NCBI RefSeq assembly: GCF_002834295.1
Contig: NZ_PISP01000003.1
Location: 310,001 to 374,000 of the forward strand
Source: Rhodohalobacter barkolensis
GTDB taxonomy: Bacteria; Bacteroidota; Rhodothermia; Balneolales; Balneolaceae
DNA: 64,000 bases
Direction of reading: 5' to 3'
Both the position numbers and the translations under genes were made by a program. The notes beneath the pieces are model-generated. The model did no database searches. It saw only the letters and a program-made list of their open reading frames with translations, and was not told the DNA's origin. Position 1 is the stretch's first letter. Each line of letters starts with the position of its first letter. This document shows, piece after piece, positions 27,535 through 37,055 of the stretch.

Positions 27535-27941
27535 CATACCTTTAAGGAGACACATTCCTTAAGGGGCATTGTCTACTTTATATTTTGACTAGTTACCTCT
27601 CCTTCTCTTATACATGCCTTTGCCCTTTAATTCTGCACCCGACCTCTGATCAACCAATTCATTTAGTTCTTTTCTCATTTGACTAGTGGTCGCAGTGTTT
27701 TTGCTGTATTACATGTAAGCAAACCTCTTTCTTTTTGACTGGACTTCTTTTATCAAGTCTTAAATATCACAGGATACCCACCCGGGTTATTCACATTAAA
27801 ATTTAATTACAGGCTTTTAATGTTAATTAGATTTTATTAATATATTAAGGAATCAGAAAATATCGGTAACAAAATTTCTTTTTCTGACTCTTATTTACCA
27901 AAGGAAGTGTATTTATATACAATTACTCTCATTTTATCCCT
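27535..27941. other. AT-rich gene-free stretch
   Basis: I see no gene of normal size. On the minus strand a 30-codon frame (27589-27678) reads MRKELNELVDQRSGAELKGK and then a basic tail; it could be a remnant of a longer gene but has no support beyond its sequence. No terminator or repeat was identified. Confidence 0.4.
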
Positions 27942-28220
27942 ATGAGCTCAAAAACAAATAAAGACCTTATCTACTACGGATTGGTTATTTCAATCATCAC
28001 ACCATTGATCTATGCTTTTGTTACCTGGCTTAACTGGCCTTTGCTAGCTGCGGTTGTATTTGGAGGAGCACTATTCCTTCACTTATTGAATATGTCTAAA
28101 CACAGCAAGGATTTCTTCTTTAGAATCAAAGAGGAAGGATTCAGTGACAGTCAAGTTAGTCACAAACTATTAGCACTGTTTGGACAGGCAGGTACTGAAA
28201 AAAATGATACGGATTCTTAA
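27942..28220 (+). CDS. Small two-helix membrane protein, unknown function
   Basis: This 92-residue protein has two closely spaced hydrophobic segments (about 12-28 and 34-48) followed by a soluble tail (RIKEEGFSDSQVSHKLLALFGQAG). The family is not recognised. It ends 25 bases before the convergent MraY-like gene and has no terminator of its own that I can see. Confidence 0.55.
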   Translation: MSSKTNKDLIYYGLVISIITPLIYAFVTWLNWPLLAAVVFGGALFLHLLNMSKHSKDFFFRIKEEGFSDSQVSHKLLALFGQAGTEKNDTDS

Positions 28221-28245
28221 GAAAGACGTTTGATACTCTTTCTAT

Positions 28246-29364
28246 CTATTCCTTAATCCAGTTCATTACCCAGGCAGTATTTTTCTTTGGGATTTTTCGT
28301 GAGGCTTCCTTAGCGAATAAAACTCCTTTGTATATACCTATCATATAGGTCATTGCCGATAGCATCAGTATCGTTGCCTGAACATATAAGCTTAGATGCA
28401 TTGTAGAGTAAGCAATGCCGATAATTACTAGGTTTATAGTCCAGAAGATAAGAGAGATTTGACTTTCATTCATCCCAGCCCGTTTGTAATTCATTACAAG
28501 TGTAAAGGGATGATCGCCAACCTTGTCACCATTCATTTTTATGTAAACCCTATCAATACACCAAAAAATGACCGGGATAATCAAAAGGGATAAAACAAGA
28601 TTACTCCCATTTGTAATATGCATGGCGTGACCGGAAATCATTGAATTGGCTAGTAAAAATTCTACAACTAAAAAAGCTAACACAAACCCGATACCGTTCC
28701 AGCCAAGATTCCCCAATTTCATCTCTTCAATATTTGCGCGGCAAACAGTATACCCTACAATTGAAGCTGCGATAATTAAAGAAAAAAGCGCAATTGCTAT
28801 GAAGCCAGCAGCCCAAAACCAGACACCCAACACCCCAATGGCAATGATCGCGGATCCTCCACTCAAGTGATTTATACTCACCAGCTGGTCAAAAGCGTGG
28901 GAAATGATCACAATAAAGAGGGAAAAAAGTATGATTGCCGCGTTATAGGATAGACCTTCAATTCCAAGTAGCGCAGGGAAATTTGAAATATCTGCGCTGA
29001 TACCGATCATCAGCACAACCGCGGCTGAGAATTGAATAACAAAGCTCTTTAATCTCTTCCATACTTTAGTTCCGTCAACATACCCTGAGAGAAAAAAGAG
29101 AAATAACGAGGAGATCAAATAGGGAGAAAAACTTCTGTATTCGCTATTTCCCCATAATTTGTAGGTAATCAGTACAGCCAGAATAATACCCACTGCCGGG
29201 GCAAGGTTATAAGCTGCAGAGTTGTTACCGCTCTTTCCATTCTCATTTGTTATACTCTCGATTATACGGTTTAGCAAACTGTATGAAAATGGAATAATTA
29301 TACACGTAATCACAAACGCCATCACTGCGGCAGGCAGAATGTAATATAGTTCTAAATTCAACAT
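28246..29364 (-). CDS. WecA/MraY-like membrane protein with lost catalytic residues
   Basis: A 372-residue protein with about ten membrane helices in the order of the polyprenyl-phosphate GlcNAc-1-phosphate transferase family. The motif regions can be located but are altered. The DDxxK motif is SGYVDGTKVWKRLK (about 93-106). The NxxDGxDGLA region is HAFDQLVSINHLSGG (about 156-170). The GDxGS region is LGNLGWNGIGF (about 217-227). The HHxL loop is HPFTLVMNYKRAGM. No intact catalytic aspartate set remains, so it is probably not a sugar-1-phosphate transferase; a lipid-binding, scaffold or decayed role is possible. It flanks the surface-glycan locus. Confidence 0.75.
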   Translation of the reverse strand: MLNLELYYILPAAVMAFVITCIIIPFSYSLLNRIIESITNENGKSGNNSAAYNLAPAVGIILAVLITYKLWGNSEYRSFSPYLISSLFLFFLSGYVDGTKVWKRLKSFVIQFSAAVVLMIGISADISNFPALLGIEGLSYNAAIILFSLFIVIISHAFDQLVSINHLSGGSAIIAIGVLGVWFWAAGFIAIALFSLIIAASIVGYTVCRANIEEMKLGNLGWNGIGFVLAFLVVEFLLANSMISGHAMHITNGSNLVLSLLIIPVIFWCIDRVYIKMNGDKVGDHPFTLVMNYKRAGMNESQISLIFWTINLVIIGIAYSTMHLSLYVQATILMLSAMTYMIGIYKGVLFAKEASRKIPKKNTAWVMNWIKE

Positions 29365-29617
29365 TTTAATTTACCCCTACTAACTAAAAATTATCTCTGT
29401 TCTCTCTACCAAAAAATCAATTGACTAACACAGTCACTCCTGATTTTTTTACCCATTCTTAGATTGTATTTATCTGTCTTAAATCAGGACTACGTAGTTA
29501 AGAAAATATCCATTCAAATAAAAGAAAGCCTTAGGTGAAAATGCTTAATTAGCCTGATATCTGATTAGAATTACTTAATCTAAAAGAGACCGTCAGGTCA
29601 ATTCTTCTCTTTTCTTC

Positions 29618-31528
29618 TTAATCATTCTTATGAACACCCAGCTCTCTCCTGCCCAAACCCATATTTCTGAGTTCATCCTTAAATGAGTAAGTGGGTACGA
29701 TTTCCTGAAGTGACGTCCTTAATGATGCTGTTGCACCTTTATCAATCAGGTTAAACAGATTCATGATCTTCATCTCAAGCTCCAGCTTTGTCAACTTACT
29801 GCTGCAAATTGCTTTAAAGATCTCTACATGCTCTGTCTTTAATACTCCCTCTTCCGCATTCAGTAACTCCTCAAACAATTTCTCTCCGGGACGAAGACCG
29901 GTGACTTCAATGTTAATATCTTTACCGGGTTCCAAACCATGTAAGCGGATTAAATCGTGGGCCATATCAATAATTTTGACAGGCTCACCCATATCAAGAA
30001 CAAAAACCTCACCGCCTTTACCCATTGAGCCTGCCTGCATAACCAGCAAAACAGCCTCAGGTATGGTCATAAAGTATCTCTGCATTCTGTCATCGGTCAG
30101 GGTAACAGGCCCTCCATTCTTTATCTGCTCCATAAATAACGGAACAACAGAACCACGGGAACCCAGAACATTACCGAACCGGACCGAGATAAATTTCGTC
30201 ACACAATCCCCGTTGTAGGACATGCAGATCTCTTCGGCCACTCTTTTTGTAGCTCCCATCACATTTGTAGGGTTCACTGCCTTATCGGTTGAAACCATTA
30301 CAAATTTATCCACCATATACTTGCAAGCCAGTTCCGCCAAAATACGGGTACCGCCAATATTCACTTTTACAGCCTCTTCCGGATAGCTTTCCAACATCGG
30401 AACATGCTTATATGCCGCAGCATGGAATATGACATCCGGTCTGTAATAATTCAGTATCTGATCAATTTTATGCTCATCGATTACACTTGCAACACACGGT
30501 ATTACATCAATGCCCGACTCTGCAAGTTCATTCTCAACATGAAACAGCTCTGTCTCGTCGATATCAAGAGCGATTAACTGACTTGGTCCCAACTTCACAC
30601 ACTGTCTAACCAGCTCGCTGCCAATTGAACCTCCGGCGCCGGAAATGAGCACCGTCTTGTTGCTGATACTGGCGGCAATTGAGTTCATATCCAATTTCAC
30701 AGGATCGCGACCTAAAATATCCTCAATGCTGATATCACGAATATTTTTCACCCCAACCGGGTCATCCGTTAAATGGTGAAACGAAGGTAAAATCTTAATT
30801 TCCATTTTTGGACGGATGGACTTCACGTTATCTATGATGTCCTTCAACTCACTTTTTGGTATCTCAGGGTAAGCCACTATCATCATTTCAGTAGGGCTCG
30901 ACTCCAGGTACTGATACATATCCTGCAAACCTCCTCTGCAACGTACTCCATGGATCATAACGCCGGGTATACTTCTTTCATCAAACAGTGCATTAACAAA
31001 AAGATTCCAGCTGCTGTTTCTCCTGATATCTCTCAGTATTTGCTCTCCCTCGGTCCCGCCGCCCAGTATGATAGCGTGCTTCTTATCTCTGCCGGGCATA
31101 TCAACTAACTCGATTAGCACACGCTTGCTGATTCTGAACGCACCAATCAGCAAAATGCTGTTAGCCAACACCAGTGCCATGTAGTTGAGCTCTGTATTGC
31201 CGGGTTCCCATAAGATATTTGAGATCACGACAGTAAATAGTCCACCGGCTGTAATCCCTAATATGAGCCTGATAAGTTCCCGGAGTCCCGTATACCGCCA
31301 CGTAACCACATACATTTTAAATAACCCAAGCCCGGTTAAAATCGACAAGGTCATCAGTGCCGAGTAGCCAATAATAAATGAGAACTGATCAACGAGAAGC
31401 ACGGCTAATAGCTGATAAGAAATCAGACAGGATAGTACAATGGCGATGAAGTCCCCGGTCAGAAGAACCAGCCCTCTCGTATATTTATTTAGTAATTTGT
31501 AGCGTTTATTGAATATTTCAGTTTCCAT
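29618..31528 (-). CDS. Membrane-bound nucleotide-sugar 4,6-dehydratase (PglF/WbpM/CapD type)
   Basis: A 636-residue protein with four N-terminal membrane helices (about 20-130), a first Rossmann-like region (AIILGGGTEGEQILRDIRR) and a C-terminal extended SDR domain. That domain has GAGGSIGSE at 297-305, AAYKHVPMLE near 371 and STDKAVNPTNVMGATK at 413-428. The tyrosine of the SDR YxxxK triad is methionine (M424, K428), the altered triad known for this dehydratase group. It should convert UDP-GlcNAc to a 4-keto-6-deoxy sugar, the first step to bacillosamine-type sugars. The DegT aminotransferase gene lies upstream on the same strand, 278 bases away. Confidence 0.93.
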   Translation of the reverse strand: METEIFNKRYKLLNKYTRGLVLLTGDFIAIVLSCLISYQLLAVLLVDQFSFIIGYSALMTLSILTGLGLFKMYVVTWRYTGLRELIRLILGITAGGLFTVVISNILWEPGNTELNYMALVLANSILLIGAFRISKRVLIELVDMPGRDKKHAIILGGGTEGEQILRDIRRNSSWNLFVNALFDERSIPGVMIHGVRCRGGLQDMYQYLESSPTEMMIVAYPEIPKSELKDIIDNVKSIRPKMEIKILPSFHHLTDDPVGVKNIRDISIEDILGRDPVKLDMNSIAASISNKTVLISGAGGSIGSELVRQCVKLGPSQLIALDIDETELFHVENELAESGIDVIPCVASVIDEHKIDQILNYYRPDVIFHAAAYKHVPMLESYPEEAVKVNIGGTRILAELACKYMVDKFVMVSTDKAVNPTNVMGATKRVAEEICMSYNGDCVTKFISVRFGNVLGSRGSVVPLFMEQIKNGGPVTLTDDRMQRYFMTIPEAVLLVMQAGSMGKGGEVFVLDMGEPVKIIDMAHDLIRLHGLEPGKDINIEVTGLRPGEKLFEELLNAEEGVLKTEHVEIFKAICSSKLTKLELEMKIMNLFNLIDKGATASLRTSLQEIVPTYSFKDELRNMGLGRRELGVHKND

Positions 31529-31806
31529 ATGAATTCCCCTTTCTCAAAATCTTTTTGCAACACAGCAGTCAAAACACACTCTACAAAAAGAACTCTACTC
31601 TTAATTCAATTATTGAATCATTTTATTTCCAATAAATGGATGTATTAATAAAATCAGTTTTTATTGAAGCTATTCAATTATTTCGGAAAGTCAGATTACA
31701 ATCTCTTAATTAAACAGTCTCAATTATTAATTTTTATGAGCCCTAAACCACAAGACCTCGATTTTCATTAAAAATAACTCAAAAAAGTTTACACCTCTTT
31801 CGCTGA
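31529..31806. promoter_or_regulatory. Upstream region of the dehydratase with TTCAAT dyads
   Basis: ATTCAAT-T-ATTGAAT at 31604-31618 is a perfect 15-base dyad, and a second pair, ATTGAA (31663-31668) and TTCAAT (31673-31678), uses the same half-site. Both lie 75-150 bases before the dehydratase ATG on the minus strand. They could be operators; the AT-rich composition means chance cannot be excluded. Confidence 0.35.
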
Positions 31807-32985
31807 TTAAGAGTTACCCAACACCTCCTTAATCGCGTTTAAAACTCTCCATCTTTCTTCATCGCTTAGATTACTGCCGGATGGCAAACAGAGCCCATAT
31901 TCAAATAAAAATTCTGATACTCCATTTTTGTAAACCGGGCTTTTCCCATATAAGGGCTGAAGATGCATAGGCTTCCACAAAGGCCGGGACTCAATGTTCT
32001 GTTTTTCAAGAGCCTGGCGTAAATGCTCTCTGGTGATACCGTCTGTTTCATCAGGATTTACCAAAATCGTTGTTAACCACCGATTACTTTTATAGCCATC
32101 CGGTTCTTGAAGAAAATAGATACCTGAACCTGACTTCATCTCATCGTTGTCAGAAAAATCTTTACCATTACCTTTATACCAAGCACCTTTCAGATTCTCA
32201 AAGTAGAACTGATGATTTGCTCTTCTTGCCGCAACCCGTTCATCCAAAACCTTCATCTGTCCACGGCCTATCCCGGCCACAATATTACTCATTCGATAGT
32301 TATAACCGAGCTCAGAATGTTGATAGTGAGGAGCGTCGTCCCGGGCCTGTGTAGACAAAAACCGCGCTTTCTGCACAATCTCTTCATCATCACTTAAGAG
32401 GGCTCCACCACCCGATGTTGTAATAATTTTATTCCCATTAAATGACAAAACCGAAATTTTACCGAACGTGCCACATTTTCGTCCATCTATTGATGAACCC
32501 AGAGCTTCTGCAGAGTCTTCTATCACCGGAACACCATATTTTTCAGCAATGCTCAGAATGGATTCCATTTTAGCCGGCATGCCGTAGAGATGGACCACTA
32601 CAATGGCTTTGATCTTATCTCTTCTCTCACGTAAAGCCTTTTCAAGCAGCACCGGATCCATATTCCATGTTTCCGGTTCAGAGTCGATAAAAACAGGCTG
32701 AGCTTCCTGATACTTAATCGGATTAGCTGTTGCAGCAAATGTGAAGGATTGGCAAATGACTTCATCTCCCGGTTTTACACCGCACAAAATCAAACCCAGG
32801 TGAATTGCAGCTGTTCCGGTAGTTACTACAGCAGCATGCTTCCTGCCGGTGTATTTCTGTAGATCCTCCTCAAAACCATTCACGTTTTTTCCAAGGGGTG
32901 CTATCCAGTTTGTTTCAAAGGCTTCGTTTACAAAATCAATTTCCTGTCCGCCCATATGGGGCGAGGAGAGATATATTCTATTCAA
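31807..32985 (-). CDS. DegT/DnrJ family aminotransferase (PglE-like, TTG start)
   Basis: A 392-residue PLP-dependent sugar aminotransferase. It has TNWIAPLGKNV and TGTAAIHLGL at the N-terminus, EDSAEALGS near 156 and the internal aldimine lysine at K186 in SFNGNKIITTSGGG. It should aminate the 4-keto sugar made by the neighbouring dehydratase. The codon before NRIYLSSPHMGG is TTG (32985); there is no ATG upstream before an in-frame stop, and starting at the next methionine would cut the conserved IYLSSPHMGG N-terminus. Confidence 0.9.
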   Translation of the reverse strand: MNRIYLSSPHMGGQEIDFVNEAFETNWIAPLGKNVNGFEEDLQKYTGRKHAAVVTTGTAAIHLGLILCGVKPGDEVICQSFTFAATANPIKYQEAQPVFIDSEPETWNMDPVLLEKALRERRDKIKAIVVVHLYGMPAKMESILSIAEKYGVPVIEDSAEALGSSIDGRKCGTFGKISVLSFNGNKIITTSGGGALLSDDEEIVQKARFLSTQARDDAPHYQHSELGYNYRMSNIVAGIGRGQMKVLDERVAARRANHQFYFENLKGAWYKGNGKDFSDNDEMKSGSGIYFLQEPDGYKSNRWLTTILVNPDETDGITREHLRQALEKQNIESRPLWKPMHLQPLYGKSPVYKNGVSEFLFEYGLCLPSGSNLSDEERWRVLNAIKEVLGNS

Positions 32986-33215
32986 TGCTTCTCGATATAA
33001 TTAAGTATTAATGCCTAACCATAAAGTAAAGACAAATTCATTACTATGAACTATCAATAAGAGTAAGCTCATAAATATTACACCTTTCTAATTATCCCAT
33101 AAAAGCATCAGTTTTACTATTTCTTTTAATAGATTTACGTGTTGGCGTCCAAAGCAAATATCCCTGAGAGATTATTTAATTTTTTAATTCGACCACAGAA
33201 TAGAAGAGAATCAAC

Positions 33216-33947
33216 ATGAATAGAATTCGATACATTATTTATACCACTTTATTCGCTTTCTTATTAACATTGCATGCTACAAATGAAGCGTATGCACAGA
33301 AGGTAGAGTTCGGTGTCTCGGCAGGTTTAAATGTGAGTACTCACCTCAAGAACTTTCAGTTTGAAGACGGGGATATTCAAATCAACTTTAGCCCCGAGGC
33401 ATCCATGGGCTTCAACGGCGGACTTATTGTCAGAGCACCAATTTCCCAATCCGTTCGTTTTCAGGCAGAACCTTCTGTTATAATGCTTGGTGCTAAATAC
33501 AACGACAATTTTGAACTGCGGGGTTTTGATTTTCAATCCGACAGCAAAACTGATCTTCTCTACTTACAGCTGCCGTTATTGATCCAAATTAGCACTACAC
33601 CGCCCAAGAGAGTCGTTTACGGACGGCAACGCGCCGAGACTACCTACCATTTAACCGGAGGCGTTTACGGAGGCTATTTGCTTAACGCCAAGTTTAGCGG
33701 AACAAACAGCGGTGCACCTATCGGTATTCAGTTTGAAGGTGACTTTTCTGAAGATGTGATGAATCAATACAAACCGTATGACGGAGGCTTGATTTTTGGC
33801 GGCGGAGTTGAACACGGAAATCGTTCTAAGATTGGACTGGAAGTGCGTGCACTCTTCTCCGTTATAGATTCCGGTAACCGTGACACCTTTGAAACGTTTA
33901 AACCACAGAATATGGGTGTTACAATTGCGGTTTATTATGTGATTTAG
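33216..33947 (+). CDS. Outer-membrane beta-barrel protein
   Basis: A 243-residue protein with a signal peptide ending near ATNEAYAQ and a barrel of the porin-like type: VEFGVSAGLNVSTHLKNF at the start, alternating strands, and a last strand ending in aromatic residues (MGVTIAVYYVI). It is similar in plan to the barrel gene at 4.0-4.6 kb but not close in sequence. It stands alone at the edge of the sugar locus, so a structural or adhesive role is a guess. Confidence 0.8.
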   Translation: MNRIRYIIYTTLFAFLLTLHATNEAYAQKVEFGVSAGLNVSTHLKNFQFEDGDIQINFSPEASMGFNGGLIVRAPISQSVRFQAEPSVIMLGAKYNDNFELRGFDFQSDSKTDLLYLQLPLLIQISTTPPKRVVYGRQRAETTYHLTGGVYGGYLLNAKFSGTNSGAPIGIQFEGDFSEDVMNQYKPYDGGLIFGGGVEHGNRSKIGLEVRALFSVIDSGNRDTFETFKPQNMGVTIAVYYVI

Positions 33948-34031
33948 TTGGCGTCTATCAACACCAGAAAAGATTTGCAATCATAAAAATCAAGAATAGC
34001 AGATTCTAATTACTAATTTGATATAAAACCT

Positions 34032-35462
34032 ATGAGAGTCCTAAAGTTTGGAGGAACATCATTAGCGGATGAAGTCGCCATAAAAAAAGTTTTATCCATT
34101 ATAAAAAATAGGATTAAAGACGAGCATATCATTGTAGTTACATCTGCATTAAATGGCGTCACCGATCAATTATATGAACTTAATAAACTTTGTTCTTCGA
34201 ATAACGCTCAATATCAAGACCTGCTAGAAGCCTTAAAAGAGAGGCATTATAAAATCATCGATAATTTATTAAAAAATATTGAGCACGAGAGGGCCACAAG
34301 GCAAGTAAAAAATACTTTCATAGAATTAGAAAATGCACTTTCAGTAAAAGCCTACTCTCCAAAAGATTTTAAAAAAAAGCAAGATTACGTTGTTGGGTTT
34401 GGTGAAAAGCTTTCAACACAGATAATTACTGAATGTCTTATAAGTCTTAAAATCAACGCATTGTATACAGATTCTAGTAGGCTTATTAAAACGGATGATA
34501 ATTATGGTTCAGCAGCAATTATAGAAAATCTTACCTACAAGAACATTAAACAGTATTACCGTGAAAATCGAAATGCTGTAATAATAGCAACCGGTTTTAT
34601 ATCTTCAACAGTTGACGGTATTCCTACTACCCTGGGAAGAGGAGGCTCTGATTATACTGCTTCACTTTTTGGAGCTGCTATTCAGGCAAATGCAATAGAA
34701 ATCTGGACTGATGTAGATGGGCTAATGACTGCGGACCCTAAAAAAGTCGAATCGGCATCTTTAATAACCAGAGTTTCATATGAGTCTGCAAAAAATATGT
34801 CTTTTTTTGGAGCTAAAGTAATCTACCCTCCAACAATTGAGCCCGCCATGAGATATGACATTCCCATTTATATAAAAAACACATTCAGGCCAAGCAACCC
34901 CGGAACGATCATAGAAAGCAATTCCAATATTAATTATAGAAAACAATACTGTATCTCATCTTTCTCAAATATTTCGCTCATTACATTTCAAAGTAAGGAC
35001 ATTAGTCAGATTGAGAATAGTATGCTCAAGAATATTTTTTTTAATGACAAACTCGGAATTACTTTTGTCACCCACACTAAAACAAATACTGACATCAAAT
35101 TTGCTTTTTCTAGTCGTCATCAATCGTTAACCAAGTCCAAAATAGATAAATTAATAAGAACTGATTTATCTAAAATTATTACTAAGTACGTATATCACCA
35201 GAATCTGTCAATGGTTACAATAGTTCACGATAATGCATCAGCCCTTTTTCATAAAACCATTGTAAATTATCTATCGAAGACTCCAAAAAACATGTTGGAA
35301 TCGGTTATGTACGATAACAATTCAAAGAGTCTTTCAATCTTTTCCGACAAAAAACATGAACTTCAAATCCTCAACTCAACACATCATCTAGTCTCTTCGT
35401 TACCTGAAAATATTATTAACTCATCAATTAAAAATCTATACAAAAACACCATAAGTACTTGA
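34032..35462 (+). CDS. Aspartate kinase, monofunctional, AT-rich
   Basis: This 476-residue kinase has the amino-acid kinase fold: VLKFGGTSLADE at the N-terminus, GRGGSDYTASLFGAA near 200 and EIWTDVDGLMTADPKKV near 220. A C-terminal region of about 170 residues corresponds to the paired ACT domains but is divergent. The domain architecture lacks homoserine dehydrogenase. The gene is clearly richer in A+T than the flanking sugar genes and has low-GC codon choices, suggesting separate ancestry. It sits in a glycan locus with no other amino-acid biosynthesis gene. Confidence 0.85.
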   Translation: MRVLKFGGTSLADEVAIKKVLSIIKNRIKDEHIIVVTSALNGVTDQLYELNKLCSSNNAQYQDLLEALKERHYKIIDNLLKNIEHERATRQVKNTFIELENALSVKAYSPKDFKKKQDYVVGFGEKLSTQIITECLISLKINALYTDSSRLIKTDDNYGSAAIIENLTYKNIKQYYRENRNAVIIATGFISSTVDGIPTTLGRGGSDYTASLFGAAIQANAIEIWTDVDGLMTADPKKVESASLITRVSYESAKNMSFFGAKVIYPPTIEPAMRYDIPIYIKNTFRPSNPGTIIESNSNINYRKQYCISSFSNISLITFQSKDISQIENSMLKNIFFNDKLGITFVTHTKTNTDIKFAFSSRHQSLTKSKIDKLIRTDLSKIITKYVYHQNLSMVTIVHDNASALFHKTIVNYLSKTPKNMLESVMYDNNSKSLSIFSDKKHELQILNSTHHLVSSLPENIINSSIKNLYKNTIST

Positions 35463-35480
35463 GCTATTTAATTCATTCCT

Positions 35481-36809
35481 TCAGAATCGAGGATCTTTAA
35501 TTAAGTGATGCTCTAGTAATTGATTTATTTCTTTTTCCACTTCTAAAATTGAGTACCCATATTTCTCACATATGGACAGTAGATCTCTCTCTCCATCCAA
35601 AAAATTCAGCAACCGCAATCTGCGCTTAATTATTTCAGAATGCGATAATTTGGAGTTCAGATCTTCAAATAAATTTCGCTTCCCCAAAAACGGTTCTCCA
35701 TATGTTATTTGATTCTCGTAAGTAGTATTCAAATCAAATGACTTTACTATATCACTCAGAATCTTTATCAATTCAACCATTTTATCAAAATTCATTAGAC
35801 TTTTGTTATCCAACGACGTGTGATACTGAGGATACTTCGAAAAGGGTGTTCGCATCATTACCCCAACCGGAAAGTTGAAGCCGGGTGAAGAGTATTGACG
35901 CTCATCACTGCCTATTGGGTCAAATGGAAGCGTATCGAAGTTCTGATTACTATTTTCAAGTACATGTTCAGCAACTCTATCCGTAAGTGAATCTTCCTGC
36001 CTGGTTTTTTTATAGGTAATTGAACCATCGTCTCCACAGCAAGTAAGTACAAATCCGGCCTTAAGTTTATTCTGCAATTTCTCTTTATTCTGATGCAGAT
36101 AACAAATAGCCCCAATCGTTTCAGGAGCGATCACAAATCGGATACTATATTTTCTATTCTTTATTTTTTTCAACTCATTATAAAGAAACGCCAATGTTAA
36201 AGGTCCTGAAAGCTCATTGTTTGCCATACTCGGGTGACATAAGTAGCTGCTAAACAGGATTTCTTCATCCAATTCACCCGGCAATACTAGATCTCCATAG
36301 GTCAGGCTCCCTTTTTTGAGACTCGAATCGATTTTGACTTTATACTTTCCTTCTCTTGGCAGGTTTTTAAATGTTTCGTACGTAACACAAAACCCCCATC
36401 TTTCTTTATAATAAGAAGCTATATATGGAATCGCCTTGGGTAAATCTTTCTTATAGTGCAAATGATTTACTAACTCATCATAAGAAACTTCTCTATCCAC
36501 CGGTACTGAATAATTTACTACATGAAGGTTATTTTTATGAAAGTCAGCAATTTTTTTTCCTTCCGGCGTAATTATATATGCATCTTTGATATTCCACTCA
36601 TCCGGCACCTCCCAGTCAAAAACTTTTGTACCGCTTGTAATTTCATGCAATTGCAGAGGAATGATTTTTTGGAGAATCCTGAATGAATCCCTCAATCCAT
36701 CACCGGTTATGCTCCTGCATATAGGCCATAATTCGTCAAATATTTCTTCTATATCACCAGCACTCAGTCTAATGTCACTTTTATTATCGTTGAGGTCCCT
36801 TTTTATCAT
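35481..36809 (-). CDS. DUF4910 peptidase-like protein with C-terminal winged helix
   Basis: This protein resembles the DUF4910 family, an M28-aminopeptidase-like fold often encoded in polysaccharide clusters. Zinc-site candidates are SSYLCHPSMANNELSG (about 217-232 with the chosen start), the APETIG stretch and the YHTSLDNKS histidine. A C-terminal helix-turn-helix-like region (LLSICEKYGYSILEVEKEINQLLEHHLI) follows. The ATG at 36809 (MIKRDLND, 442 residues) is preferred; the longer frame begins with TTG. It is convergent with the aspartate kinase (18-base gap) and also AT-rich. Its substrate is unknown. Confidence 0.75.
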   Translation of the reverse strand: MIKRDLNDNKSDIRLSAGDIEEIFDELWPICRSITGDGLRDSFRILQKIIPLQLHEITSGTKVFDWEVPDEWNIKDAYIITPEGKKIADFHKNNLHVVNYSVPVDREVSYDELVNHLHYKKDLPKAIPYIASYYKERWGFCVTYETFKNLPREGKYKVKIDSSLKKGSLTYGDLVLPGELDEEILFSSYLCHPSMANNELSGPLTLAFLYNELKKIKNRKYSIRFVIAPETIGAICYLHQNKEKLQNKLKAGFVLTCCGDDGSITYKKTRQEDSLTDRVAEHVLENSNQNFDTLPFDPIGSDERQYSSPGFNFPVGVMMRTPFSKYPQYHTSLDNKSLMNFDKMVELIKILSDIVKSFDLNTTYENQITYGEPFLGKRNLFEDLNSKLSHSEIIKRRLRLLNFLDGERDLLSICEKYGYSILEVEKEINQLLEHHLIKDPRF

Positions 36810-37055
36810 CTCTTTACACTCTTTAAAGTTTTCTTGAGTTACCAATTCTTTCTAATTATGCAAGATTGAAAATTTCGTTCTGAGTTTGTAGTTATTTCAA
36901 TATGAACCTACAGTAATTACAAAAACCATTAACCACAATCTATACAACAGTTTAAATACAGTAAATGTAAGCTGTAAGTTAGAGAATAATAATTTCACCC
37001 TAATCCATTTTATCATTTAGATTGGAGTTAAATCGAAAATTAAAAATTCAGGGGT

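Noticed and set aside
27589-27678. A 30-codon minus-strand frame with a basic C-terminus
   Set aside because: It could be a gene remnant, but nothing upstream continues it and no family is recognisable, so it is mentioned only under the intergenic stretch.
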